This document shows, piece after piece, positions 47,671 through 57,382 of a DNA stretch of 64,000 bases (the first letter of the stretch is position 1; every line of letters begins with the position of its first letter). The notes under the pieces are model-generated. The model saw only the letters and a program-made list of their open reading frames with translations, did no database searches and had not been told where the DNA came from. Source of the stretch: DASQUK01 sp963813485. Its GTDB lineage: Bacteria; Actinomycetota; Acidimicrobiia; Acidimicrobiales; VFJN01. The stretch lies in contig CAWEZE010000017.1 in the NCBI GenBank assembly GCA_963813485.1, forward strand, positions 66,277 through 130,276, read 5' to 3'. The translations under genes were made by a program, and so were the position numbers.

Positions 47671-48378
47671 GTGAGCGACGCCGACGAGTTCGCCCGCGAC
47701 CCCCCCGAGGGCGGCGATAGCGACACCCGACCAGCCCTCGTCGGCCACGAGCCTCGCTGGCCCGTCCTCGCCGCCCTGCTCGTGGCGATGGCGCTGCCGT
47801 TCCTGATGCCCGCGGACTACAGCCCCGTGGCGCAGTGGCTCCTGCCGCTCGTCGAGGGTGCGCTCCTCGTGGCCGCTCTCTCGGTCGACCCGGGTGGGAT
47901 CGACCGGCGGTCCGTGCACGTCCGACGCCTGCGCATCGCCGTGATCGTGATCATCGTCTTCGGGGCTGCATGGGCGACGAGCTGGCTGGCGGTCGATCTC
48001 GTGCAGGGCGAGAACGTGACGGACAGTGCCGGCGAGCTGCTGGCCGCCGGCTCCCTGGTCTGGATCGACCTGGTCATCGCGTTCGGCTTCCTCTACTGGG
48101 AGCTGGACAGCGGCGGCCCGGGCCGGCGAGCCCGCCGGGCGGCCCGCTATCCCGACCTGGCGTTTCCCCAGCACCTCAGCCCCGACGTCGCCCCGCCCGG
48201 CTGGCGGCCGGTCTTCGTCGACTACCTGTACCTCGGCTACACCAATGCCATCGCCTTCAGCCCGACCGACGTGATGCCGCTCGCCCACTGGGCCAAGCTG
48301 GCGATGGGTCTGGAGTCGGGCGCCTCCCTCGTCATCCTCGGCCTGGTGATCGCCCGGGCGGTCAACATCCTCGCCTAG
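47671..48378 (+). CDS. DUF1345-like membrane protein
   Basis: This 235-residue protein has about five hydrophobic segments, for example WPVLAALLVAMALPFLMP, IAVIVIIVFGAAWATSWLAV and WIDLVIAFGFLYWEL. The C-terminal YLYLGYTNAIAFSPTDVMPL then LESGASLVILGLVIARAVNI resembles DUF1345 proteins, which have a pore-like AFSPTD turn. Its function is unknown, and ion conduction is only a guess. Start GTG 47671 follows GGCGGG. Confidence 0.7.
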   Translation: MSDADEFARDPPEGGDSDTRPALVGHEPRWPVLAALLVAMALPFLMPADYSPVAQWLLPLVEGALLVAALSVDPGGIDRRSVHVRRLRIAVIVIIVFGAAWATSWLAVDLVQGENVTDSAGELLAAGSLVWIDLVIAFGFLYWELDSGGPGRRARRAARYPDLAFPQHLSPDVAPPGWRPVFVDYLYLGYTNAIAFSPTDVMPLAHWAKLAMGLESGASLVILGLVIARAVNILA

Positions 48379-48404
48379 ACGCCTCCGACGGCTCCCGCCG
48401 GCTT

Positions 48405-48423
48405 TCACCCTGTCCGGGCGATG
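48405..48423 (+). promoter_or_regulatory. Shared 19-bp operator-like motif, site 6
   Basis: It reads TCACCCTGTCCGGGCGATG and lies 33 bp upstream of GTG 48457, in the 78-bp gap after the DUF1345-like gene. Confidence 0.6.
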
Positions 48424-48456
48424 CGCGCGCGGCGCCGGCGCGACACGGTTCCTGCG

Positions 48457-49896
48457 TGAACGCGGGCTCGGACTCCGTAGGCGACGCCACGCCGACCGAC
48501 GAGGAGGTCGCTCGCCTCGCCGAGGAGCAGGAGCCGCCTCCAGGCGGAGGTCGACGGCCTGCGTGCCGAACTCGCGACCGCTCCCCGGCGGCGGGCGGTC
48601 CGCACGCGGGGCGTCGTGGCCGTTGCGCTCGTGGTGGTCACCTCGCTCCTGTTCACGGTCTCGGTGACGGCCGTCTGGGCGCGCCGGAACGCCCTGAACA
48701 CCGATCGCTACGTGCAGACGATCGGCCCCGTGGCCCAGGACGTGCGGGTGCAGCGGGCGCTCGGGCGGTACATCACTGACCAGGCCATGAGCGCGATCGA
48801 CCCCGAAGAGCTCTTCAAAGAGGCGCTGCCGGAGCGCGGGCAGATCCTCGCCGCGCCCCTGACCAGTGCCCTGCGGGGGTTCGTCAACGACCGGGTCAAC
48901 GCGTTCCTGGCAACCGACGAGTTCAGCCGCCTGTGGGTGCGGATCAACGAGGTTGCCCACGAGCGGGTGGTCGACGTCCTCAACGGAGACCTCCCGCCCA
49001 GCCTCCAGGTCCAGGGCAATGACGTCGTGGTCAACGTGATTCCGGTCGTCAACCAGGTGCTTGCCCGGATCGGTGAGGCGTCGCCGGAGATCTTCGGCCG
49101 AACGGTCAACCTGCCCACGGTCACGGTCGACGAGATCCCCGAGGACGCGATCCAGAAGGTCGAGAGCGCTCTGGGGCGGGACCTGCCGGAGAACTTCGGT
49201 CAGTTCACGGTCTTCGACGCCAGCAAGCTCCAGCAGGTGCAGGACACGGTGACCCTGGTCAACAAGCTCGTGGTCGTGGCGGTGATCCTGGCGATCGTGC
49301 TGTTCGCCCTGACCCTGTGGGTGTCGCCACGCCGTCGGCGCACGCTGCTCCAGCTCATGGTGGGGATCGCTCTCGGGATCGTCCTCGTCCGCCGGCTGGG
49401 CCTGCGGTTGGAGGACGACGTCGTCGAGCTCGTCAAGCCGGAGAACCGCGACGCGGTCAAGGTCGTCGTGGGGGCGTTCGTCTCGAGCCTGTTGGACGCC
49501 ACCGCCTGGATCCTGGGCATCGCCGCGGTGGTCGCGGTGGTCGCCCTCCTGACCGGGCCCTACGGCTGGGCCAGGGCGCTCCGCCGGGGGACCGTGTCCG
49601 GGGGCCAGGCGGCCGTGGGCGCCGCCCGTTCCGCCATCAACCGCCAGCCCGACGACCCCGTCGTCGCGTGGGTGGGTGCACACCGGGAGGTCCTGCAGGC
49701 GGGCGGGATCGTCGTCGGCATACTGGCGCTGCTCGTCTTCGACCTGTCGTGGATCGGCCTGTTCGTGCTCGCGGCGCTCGTCATCGCGTACGAACTCGTG
49801 GTGCAGCGCCTCGCCGACATCGGGGCCGGCGGCGTGCCCCCGGAGGAGGGACCCGCCGTGCCTGCCGGAGGCGGTCCTGCCGTCGAACCTCAGTGA
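48457..49896 (+). pseudogene. Large membrane protein of unknown family, one frameshift
   Basis: GTG 48457 opens a coiled-coil-like start (DEEVARLAEEQE). One extra C near 48531 shifts the frame, which continues RLQAEVDGLRAELATAPRRR and then a membrane helix VVAVALVVVTSLLFTVSVTA. A soluble alpha-rich domain (about residues 60-220) follows, and then several C-terminal helices such as TLVNKLVVVAVILAIVLFAL and GIVVGILALLVFDLSWIGLF. Corrected length is about 479 residues. I do not recognise a named family. It overlaps the 3' end of cydB by 7 bp, tail-to-tail. Confidence 0.68.
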
Positions 49897-50957
49897 GCCC
49901 GCGCCACTCCTGTCACGACGCGGGCGTGGACGCGCCGGTGGCCTGCTGCGGAGTCCACGCTTTCCTCGGGAAGCAGGCTCCGCTGGTCGAGCACGTAGAG
50001 CAGGACGAGCGACGGCACGATGACGACCGCCGCGACGCCGAACACCACGAGCACCGTTGCCAGCGTGGCGGACGGAGCCGCAGCCGCCGACACCTTCAGG
50101 CTCGTGGGCAGGATGTACGGCCACTGCGCCACTCCCCAGGCCCAGATGATGCTCGCCACTGCGCCGGCGGCGAGCAGCGCGCGTGCCGCGCTGCGACTGC
50201 CGCAGCAGCAGCACGAGCGACCCGATCCCACAGAGCGCCGAGAGCAGGACGAGCGGGAGCGCACGCGCCGTCATCCCGTCGAAGACGTAGCGGGCGTCGG
50301 ACCGGAGCACGAATATGCCGACGAAGGCCACAATGCCGGCGACGACCGCCGCCACTACTGCTCGCCGCCGGAAGTACTCGACCATCGAGTCGTCTGCCAA
50401 TCGGCGGGCGTCCCAGATGAGGTACACGGAGGCCAGGTAGGCGCCGGCCGTCACGGCGAGCACGCCGCCGACGATCGACGTCGGGTTGATCCAGCTGGAC
50501 CAGGGATCGCCGGCCTCGCCGCCTGCGGGTACGCGGCCGGACGCGATCGCGCCGGCAATGGCACCCATGCAGTACGGCACGAGGACCGAGGAGAAGGCGA
50601 AGATCGCGCCCAGCGCCCGCCGTTCGGACGTACGGAAGAGGCTCTTGCGGAACGCGAAGCTTGCGCCGCGCAGCACGATCCCAAGCGCGACGAGGGTGAG
50701 GGGAACGAAGAGCGTGAGCGTGATCGACGCGAAGGCCTCGGGGAACCCGGTCCAGAGCACGACCAGCGCGAAGATCAACCACACGTGGTTGGCTTCCCAC
50801 ACCGGGCCGATGGAGTGGTCGATGAGCGCCCGTGGTCGCTCGCCCCTGTCCGCTCCGCCGGCGACGAGGTCCCAGAACCCGGCGCCGAAGTCCGCGCCGG
50901 CGAGGACCGCGTAGGCACTCACCGCGGCGAACAGCACGACGGCGACGGCGTCATCCA
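49890..50957 (-). pseudogene. cydB: Cytochrome bd-type quinol oxidase subunit II, one frameshift
   Basis: This is the second membrane subunit of the bd oxidase. Hallmarks are AVSAYAVLAGADFGAGFWDL near the N-terminus, SIGPVWEANHVWLIFALVVL and GIVLRGASFAFRK. GTG 50957 lies behind GGAGGAG and overlaps the end of cydA. A 1-base shift near 50200 moves the last part to ASIIWAWGVAQWPYILPTSL, and the gene stops at 49890. Corrected length is about 355, close to other actinobacterial CydB proteins. It is the last gene of a five-gene overlapping operon. Confidence 0.83.
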
Positions 50958-52388
50958 CCGACGGGCTCCTCCTCCTGCGTCGTCTCCGAGGGCAGCTCAC
51001 GTGGACCGTAGGGGACGTCGCTGTCGACGAGCTCGGCTTGCCGCCGGAACCGCCGGCTCATGCTCCGGAGCACGAGGACCAGCGGTCGTCGCCAGGGTGA
51101 GGTAGATGGCCACGACGACGATGAACGTGATCCAGACGCCGTCGTTGGTCGTGGCGGCGTCCTCGACCTTCATGTGGTTGCGGACGATCCAGGGCTGGCG
51201 GCCCACCTCGGTGACCACCCACCCCGCTTCCATGGCCAGGACGGCGGCGACACCGGCACCCGAGGCGATCCAGAGGAACAGCTTGGACCTCGGCATGTCG
51301 CGCCGGAAGATCCAGGCGAGCGCGTACCAGGCCGACAGTAGGAACAGCAGCGTGGCGATGCCGACCATCACGTCCCACGCCAGGTGGACGGTGTTGACCT
51401 CCCGTGTCGTCGGTCGTTCGTCGGCGGGGAACGAGTCGAGCCCTTGTACGACCGTGGCGGTGCCGGTGCTCGGGTCGGACAGCCACGAGGCGAGCCCGGG
51501 GATCGCGATCCCGCCGGTCACGTTGCCGTCGGAGTCGATGCGCCCGAGCAGGGTCTCGGGAACGTCGCTGTCGGTCTCGGGCAAGAGCTCGATCGCCGCG
51601 AACTTGGTGGGTTCGTTGTTGTACACCCAGCGGGCCAGCGTGTCCCCGACGAACATCTGGACCGGTGTCGCGATGGCGGCGATGGTGAACGGGATGAGGA
51701 AGCCGAGCCGGTGATACCGGTCGCGGCGGCCCTTCAACATGCCGACCGCGTAGACCGAGGCGACCAGGAAGCCGCCGACGAGATAGGCGGCGACCAGCAT
51801 GTGCGACGCCTCGTAGGGCCAGGCGTCGTTGAAGATCACCTTGAGTGGATCGACGTCCACGACCTCACCGGCGTTGTTGAGCGTGAACCCTGCCGGCTCG
51901 TTCATCCAGGCGTTGGCGGCGACCACCGAGAGCGTGCCGCCGATGCCGGCGAGGACGATCGGCACCCCGGTCCAGAAGTGCGGCCACGGCCGCAGCCGCT
52001 TCCAACCGAAGATGTAGATCGCGATGAAGATCGCCTCGGTGAAGAAGAACAGTCCCTCGACCGCGAACGGGATCCCGAACGCGGCACCCCAGGTGCCCAT
52101 GAACTTCGGCCACAGGAGCCCGAACTCGAACGTGAGGACGGTGCCCGTGACGGCGCCGACGGCGAACGTGACGGCCATGTACTTCGACCAGCGCTGCGCC
52201 AGGAGCAACGCGTCCTGGTCGTCCCGCTTGATCGCCCGCCAGTTGGCCACCAAGGTCATGCAGGCCCACGACACACCCAGAGGCACGAGGATGATGTGGC
52301 TGGCGAGCGTGAACGCCATCTGCGCCCGCGCCCACGGCACGGGGTCCACCGCCAGCACGCCCCCTCCGAGGAGGGACAAGGCGCTCAC
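50950..52388 (-). pseudogene. cydA: Cytochrome bd-type quinol oxidase subunit I, frameshift near the 3' end
   Basis: This is the heme-carrying subunit. Conserved pieces include QMAFTLASHIILVPLGVSWA (with the heme-ligand His), GTWGAAFGIPFAVEGLFFFT, NEPAGFTLNNAGEVVDVDPL and VTEVGRQPWIVRNHMKVEDA. The start is GTG 52388, overlapping the GMC stop (GTGA). A 1-base shift near 51080 changes the tail. The better reading continues LVLVLRSMSRRFRRQAELVD to a stop at 50950 that overlaps the cydB start. Without correction the frame ends at 50997. Length is about 479. Confidence 0.88.
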
Positions 52389-53955
52389 GCCGTGGCGCCC
52401 AGCCGTTCGAGCAGGTGGTCGCCGACGCGGAGGGCGTTGGCCATTGCCGTGAGCGCCGGGTTCACGGCGCCGATGCTGGGGAAGAAGCTGGTGTCGACGA
52501 CGTAGAGGTTGTCGACCTCGTGGGCACGGCAGTCGACGTCGAGCACCGACGTGGCGGGATCGGTACCGAACCGGCAGGTGCCGGCCTGGTGGGCGCAGCC
52601 CGCCACGGGGATGTCGGTCTTCAGGTAGGCGTGGCGGGGGATGAGGTGGTCCTGGTGCATGCCCAGGTGGCCGAGCATCGACTTGAGCTGGTGGTACAGG
52701 CGGTCGCTGGCCGCCTGGTTTCCCACCTCGTAGCTGAGCCTGATGCTGCCGTCACGCTCCAGCGTGACCCTGCTGTCGGGCCGGGGCACGTCCTCGGTCG
52801 ACAGCCAGAAGTCGACGGCGTGGGTGGCGATGTCGCGCAGGACCCGCGTTGGGCGCGAGTTTCGTCTCGATCGGCTTCTCGCCCCGGTACATCTCCTCGG
52901 TCGACTTGCCGACCATCTGGATGTTGCCCATCGGGAACTCGAAGTCGTCGGTGCCGAAGTAGAAGTCGTTGACGCCGAGGGTCTTCTGGAAGACCGTCGG
53001 GTTCGGCTCGTGGGACAGGGCCAGCACCGCCTGGCTGTTGTGGAACACGAAGTTGCGCCCCACCTGGTCGGAGCCGTTGGCGAGGCCGTTGGGGTGCTGG
53101 TCGTTGGCCGACGCCAGCAGCAGCTTGGCCGTGTTCGCCGCGCCGCAGGACACGACGACGATGTCGGCGCCGAAGGTCTGGCGCTCACCGTCGTGGTCGA
53201 CCACCACCTCGGTGACGGCAGTGCCGGAGGGGTTGGTGGCCAACCGCACGGCGGTGGCGTTGGTCAGCAGCGTGACGTTGGGGTGCTGCAGCGCCGGGCG
53301 GACGCCGTGGACCTCGGCATCGGACTTGGCGTGCAACGGGCAGGGGAAGCCGTCGCAGAAGGCACAGCGGACGCACGTGCTGTAGGGCATGTTGGCCTCG
53401 TCGAGCATGACGCCGCACGGCGCGTGGAACGGGTGGTAGCCGGCGGCGGCGAGGTCGTCGGAGAGCTGCTGGATCCGGGGTTCGTGCGACGAGCGCCGGG
53501 AAGGGGTAGGGGGCGCTCGAGGGGGGCTCGGTCGGGTCCTCACCCCGGGCGCCGTGCACCTGGTAGAGCTGCTCGGCGAGCGTGTAGTAGGGCTCCATGT
53601 CGTCGTAGGCGATGGGCCAGGCGGGCGACAGGCCGTCGTGGTGGCGCAGCTCGCCGAAGTCCTCGCGGCGTAGGCGGTAGAGCGCGGCGCCGTAGAGCTT
53701 GGTCGCTCCACCCACGAAGTAGTGGATCTGAGGCTGGAAGGCCTTGCCGTTGGCGTCGTACCACGTGTCGGGTGACACGTAGCGGCCGTCTACGAACACG
53801 TCCTGAGCCGACCAGTTGTTCGGCTCGCGTGGCAGCCAGTCGCCGCGCTCGAGCAACATGATGCGCTTGCCCGACGGGGCCAGGTGGCGTGCCAGCGTGC
53901 CACCGCCCGCACCCGTGCCGATGATGATGACGTCGTAGTGGTCGCCGGCGCTCAT
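52385..53955 (-). pseudogene. GMC-family FAD oxidoreductase, two frameshifts
   Basis: This is a glucose-methanol-choline type flavoprotein. The FAD motif is DVIIIGTGAGGGTLARHLAP at the start (ATG 53955), and the C-terminal GMC signature includes AGCAHQAGTCRFG and GAVNPALTAMANALRVGDHL. An extra Cys cluster reads YSTCVRCAFCDGFPCPLHAK. Shifts near 53500 and 52850 join LSHEPRIQQLSDDLAAAGYH and VLRDIATHAVDFWLSTEDV. Corrected length is about 523. The ATG overlaps the GH15 stop (ATGA) and the stop overlaps cydA, so it sits inside the operon. Substrate and electron acceptor are unknown. Confidence 0.82.
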
Positions 53956-55847
53956 GTGATTTCGTCCAGACGCTCGGCGAGGACGATCCGGGCTGCGGCT
54001 TCGATCAGCGCCAGGTGCGAGAACGCCTGGGGGAAGTTGCCCAGGTGGTGGGCCGTTTCGGTGTCGAACTCCTCGGCGAATAGCCCCAGCGGGGAGGCGA
54101 CGCGCAAGAGCCGCTCCATGAGGTCGCGGGCGCGCTGTTCCTCACCGATGATCGCCAGCGCGGAGACCAGCCAGAACGAGCAGATCAGGAAGGTGCCCTC
54201 CTTGCCGGACATGCCGTCGTCGGTCTCGTCGGTGCGGTAGCGCAGCACGAAGCCGTGGTCGGTTAGCTCGTCGGCGACGGCCAGCACGCTGGCGCGTAGC
54301 CGTTCGTCGTCGCCGGGCAGGAACCCGAAGATCGCCGCCAGCAGGGTGGAGGCGTCGAGGGCGTCGGTGTCGTAGTGCTGGCGTAGCACGCCCCGGCCGT
54401 CGAGGCCGTGTTCGAGGATGTCGGCCTTGATCTCATCGGCGGTGGCGCCCCAGGTGGCCGCCTGGTCGGCGTCGCCGCGGATCGCAGCCAGGTCGGACGC
54501 CCGATCCAAAGCCACCCAGCACATCAGCTTGGAGGACACGTACTGCTGGGGGGCGCCGCGGGCCTCCCAGATGCCCTGGTCGGGCTCGCGCCACACCGCC
54601 GTGGCGCACTCGGCCTGGGTCTGGACGAGGGGCCACAGGCCCCGAGGCAAGCGCTCGCTGCGCCGGGTGTGGAGCAGGATCGAGTCCAGCACCGCCCCGT
54701 AGACGTCGTTCTGGCGCTGATCCCAGGCCCCGTTGCCCACCCGCACCGGGCGGGCCCCGGCGTAGCCCGACAGGTCGTCGCGCGTCGACTCGGTCAGGTC
54801 CCGGCGCCCGTCGATCCCGTACATGATCTGCAGGCCGCCGTCGTCGACACACTCGAGCTCGGTCACGAACTGGATGAACTCGTCGGCCTCCCAGTCCAGA
54901 TCCAAGAAGTGCAGCGCCTGGAGCGTGAACGTGGAGTCGCGCATCCACGTGTAGCGGTAGTCCCAGTTGCGTTCGCCGCCCGGGGTCTCGGGCAACGAGG
55001 TGGTCAGCGCCGCGACGGTCGCCCCCGTCGGCATGTAGGTGAGGCCCTTGATCGCCAACGCGGACCGCTCGATCGCCGGCCGGTAGGCATGATCCACCGC
55101 CCGCGCCCGCCCCAGCCAGGCCCGCCAGAACCGCGTAGTGGCAGCCAACTGCTCGTCGGCCGCGTCGACGTCGCCGGGCGCCGCCAGGCTCTCGGCCCAC
55201 GACAGCGCGCAGTACACCCGGTCGCCCTTGCGCAGGACATGGCGGGCGCGGACCCGGCCGCCCTCGATGCCCAGCGCCAGGTCGGTCTGCAGCCTGATGG
55301 TCTGGTCGGCGCCGGAGGCGTCGGCGACGTGTCTGTCCCCGTCGGCCAGCGTCCAGGACGCCGCGGTGCGGCCGTAGTCGAACACCGGCTCGCAGATCAG
55401 CTCGATCTCGACCTCGCCGTCGATGCACTCCGCCGTCCGCACCAGGGTGTGGTCGGCGTCATCGTCGGCCGGTGGCCGGGTGTGCGGTGTGACCACGTCC
55501 TCGCCCCGGCGTGGCCCCATCGTCAACGCGTCGCGGACGACCACCCAGCCGTCCCCCGTGTTCCACGTCGTGGCCAAGATGTTGGTCCCCGGCTCGTACG
55601 CCCGCGCCGTCGGGACGTTGATCCCGAACGGCCCCAACCGGAAATACCCCGCCTCGCGGTCGAGCAGCGTGCCGAACACGCTCGGGGCGTCGAAACGCGG
55701 CACGCACAGCCAGCCGACCCCGCCGTCGGGGGCGACCAGCGCGCCGGTGTGGCAGTCGGACAGGAAGGCGTAGTCCTCGATCGGCGGGAACGGCGACGGC
55801 ATCGCCGCGCTCTGGCGGTGCTCCGCGGGCGTCTCGACGGTGCTCAT
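53952..55847 (-). CDS. GH15-family glycoside hydrolase (glucoamylase/trehalase type)
   Basis: This 631-residue protein carries an N-terminal beta-sandwich (FPPIEDYAFLSDCHTGALVA, GVGWLCVPRFDAPSVF) followed by the alpha/alpha barrel. Hallmarks are GGERNWDYRYTWMRDSTFTL, DQGIWEARGAPQQYVSSKLM and LFAEEFDTETAHHLGNFPQA, with likely catalytic Glu residues in IWEARG and FAEEFD. Actinobacterial GH15 proteins of this layout include trehalases. No signal peptide is seen, so a cytoplasmic substrate such as trehalose is likely. ATG 55847 overlaps the zwf stop (ATGA). Confidence 0.88.
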   Translation of the reverse strand: MSTVETPAEHRQSAAMPSPFPPIEDYAFLSDCHTGALVAPDGGVGWLCVPRFDAPSVFGTLLDREAGYFRLGPFGINVPTARAYEPGTNILATTWNTGDGWVVVRDALTMGPRRGEDVVTPHTRPPADDDADHTLVRTAECIDGEVEIELICEPVFDYGRTAASWTLADGDRHVADASGADQTIRLQTDLALGIEGGRVRARHVLRKGDRVYCALSWAESLAAPGDVDAADEQLAATTRFWRAWLGRARAVDHAYRPAIERSALAIKGLTYMPTGATVAALTTSLPETPGGERNWDYRYTWMRDSTFTLQALHFLDLDWEADEFIQFVTELECVDDGGLQIMYGIDGRRDLTESTRDDLSGYAGARPVRVGNGAWDQRQNDVYGAVLDSILLHTRRSERLPRGLWPLVQTQAECATAVWREPDQGIWEARGAPQQYVSSKLMCWVALDRASDLAAIRGDADQAATWGATADEIKADILEHGLDGRGVLRQHYDTDALDASTLLAAIFGFLPGDDERLRASVLAVADELTDHGFVLRYRTDETDDGMSGKEGTFLICSFWLVSALAIIGEEQRARDLMERLLRVASPLGLFAEEFDTETAHHLGNFPQAFSHLALIEAAARIVLAERLDEIT

Positions 55848-57256
55848 GGCGTGGTCCACGGGTGATGCCACACGCCGTGGCCTGCGACGACATCGTCCGC
55901 GGCCGACGGTCCCCACGATCCCTGGGCGTAGGTGTGGACGGGGGGTGGGGCATCGAGGAGCGGCTGCATGATCCGCCAGGTCTCCTCGACGCCGTCCTGT
56001 CGCGTGAAGCGCGTGCTCTGGCCGATCATCGCCGCGTGGAGCAGCACCTCGTAGGGCGTGGCGCCCTCGCCGCCCTCCTCCGAGAACTCCATGTCCATGT
56101 TGATGGCCTCCGGCCCCGTCGCCTCGGCACGCCTGGCGTCGACGAGCAGCCTGATCCCCGTCGACGGGTCGAGCTTGATCACCAGCTGGTCGGGCTCCGG
56201 TGCCCGGTCGCCGGTGAAGCCGAAGCCCAGCTTCGGCGGGCGCTTGAAGACGAGCCTGACCTCCGTCTGGGTGGCCGGCAGGTGCTTGCCGGTGCGGATG
56301 AAGAAGGGGACACCCGACCAGCGCCAGTTGTCGATGTCCAGCCGCAACGCCGCGTACGTCTCCGTGGTCGAGCCCTGAGCGACCCCGGGCGTGTCGAGGT
56401 AGCCCTCGTACTGGCCGCGCACGTAGTGCTTGGGATCGGCCGTCGCAACGGCACGGAAGACGGCGAGCTGGGCGTCCTTGATCGCGCGTGGGTCGGACGG
56501 CGCCTCCATCGCCGTCGCCGAGACCACTTGCATGAGGTGGTTGACCACGACGTCACGTAGGGCGCCCACAGGGTCGTAGAAGTGGCCCCGGTCCTCGACC
56601 CCGAAGCTCTCCGCCATCGTGATCTGCACGGACTCGAGGCTGTTCCGGTTCCACACCGGCTCGAACATCGTGTTGGCGAACCGGAGATAGAGGAGCTCCT
56701 CGATGCCCATCTTCCCCAGGAAGTGGTCGATCCGGTAGATCTGCGACTCGTCGAGGTACTGGTGGAGCTCCGCAGCCAGTGCCTGGGCCGAGTCCTGGTC
56801 GTGGCCGAACGGCTTCTCCACGACCACCCGTGCGTTGTCGGTGATCCCGGCGTCGGCCAGCCCCTTCACAACGGTGCCGAACAGGAACGGGGGGATCTCC
56901 AGGTAGAAGACCGGGTGCTCGGCGCCTTTGATCGCGGTCCTCACGCGCTCATAGGTGGCGGCGTCCGCGAAGTCGCCCTGCACGTAGGACAGCCGGGCGG
57001 CGAAGCGGTCGAACACCTGCTCGTCGAGCGCCTCGCCGGTGCCAACGATCGACTCGCGGGCGTGGTCCCGCAGATGATCCTCCGTCCAATCGTCGACCGC
57101 CACGCCCACGATCGGACACGTCAACAGCCCACGTCCCTCGAGCCGGTACAGCGACCGGAACGTCATGACCCTGGCCAGATCGCCCGTGATCCCGAAGACC
57201 ACGAAGACGTCCGCTGGCTGCTGCCCCGGGCCTGCCCGGCCGTCGGGTGTTGCCAT
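55844..57256 (-). CDS. zwf: Glucose-6-phosphate dehydrogenase
   Basis: It oxidises glucose 6-phosphate to 6-phosphogluconolactone with NADP (or NAD or F420 variants). The dinucleotide motif is VVFGITGDLARVMTFRSLYR, and the catalytic signature is QIYRIDHFLGKMGIEELLYL with the active-site His and Lys. ATG 57256 is preceded by GAGAGGAG and gives 470 residues, matching the family; the frame upstream to 57316 is not needed. It follows NDH-2 by 117 bp. Its stop overlaps the GH15 start. It may supply reducing power within the same unit. Confidence 0.9.
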   Translation of the reverse strand: MATPDGRAGPGQQPADVFVVFGITGDLARVMTFRSLYRLEGRGLLTCPIVGVAVDDWTEDHLRDHARESIVGTGEALDEQVFDRFAARLSYVQGDFADAATYERVRTAIKGAEHPVFYLEIPPFLFGTVVKGLADAGITDNARVVVEKPFGHDQDSAQALAAELHQYLDESQIYRIDHFLGKMGIEELLYLRFANTMFEPVWNRNSLESVQITMAESFGVEDRGHFYDPVGALRDVVVNHLMQVVSATAMEAPSDPRAIKDAQLAVFRAVATADPKHYVRGQYEGYLDTPGVAQGSTTETYAALRLDIDNWRWSGVPFFIRTGKHLPATQTEVRLVFKRPPKLGFGFTGDRAPEPDQLVIKLDPSTGIRLLVDARRAEATGPEAINMDMEFSEEGGEGATPYEVLLHAAMIGQSTRFTRQDGVEETWRIMQPLLDAPPPVHTYAQGSWGPSAADDVVAGHGVWHHPWTTP

Positions 57257-57269
57257 GCTCGGCTCCTCT

Positions 57270-57382
57270 CGCTCGCTCAGTCCTGCACCTTCGGGGGCTG
57301 CGCCCCGGTACCCCATCGCCTGCCGGCTCGCTGGCGCTCCCTCGGCTGGCCGGCCTTCGCTCGCATCGCTCGCTCAGTCCTG
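57270..57382 (-). repeat. Intergenic repeat and hairpin between NDH-2 and zwf
   Basis: The segment CGCTCGCTCAGTCCTG occurs at about 57270-57285 and again at about 57367-57382, the second copy overlapping the last codons of the NDH-2 gene. Between them lies a small hairpin GGGGC-TGC-GCCCC (about 57296-57308). It resembles the short repeats common between genes in actinobacteria and could attenuate or process a shared transcript. Confidence 0.5.

Noticed and set aside
47476..51000. An 1174-residue minus-strand open frame
   Set aside because: Only the first part (CydB) is real. The rest runs antisense through two plus-strand membrane-protein genes after a frameshift.
57294..57308. A thirteenth copy of the shared motif before zwf
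   Set aside because: CACCTTCGGGGGCTGCG matches only part of the consensus and forms a hairpin inside a repeat. The zwf gene probably shares the NDH-2 promoter.
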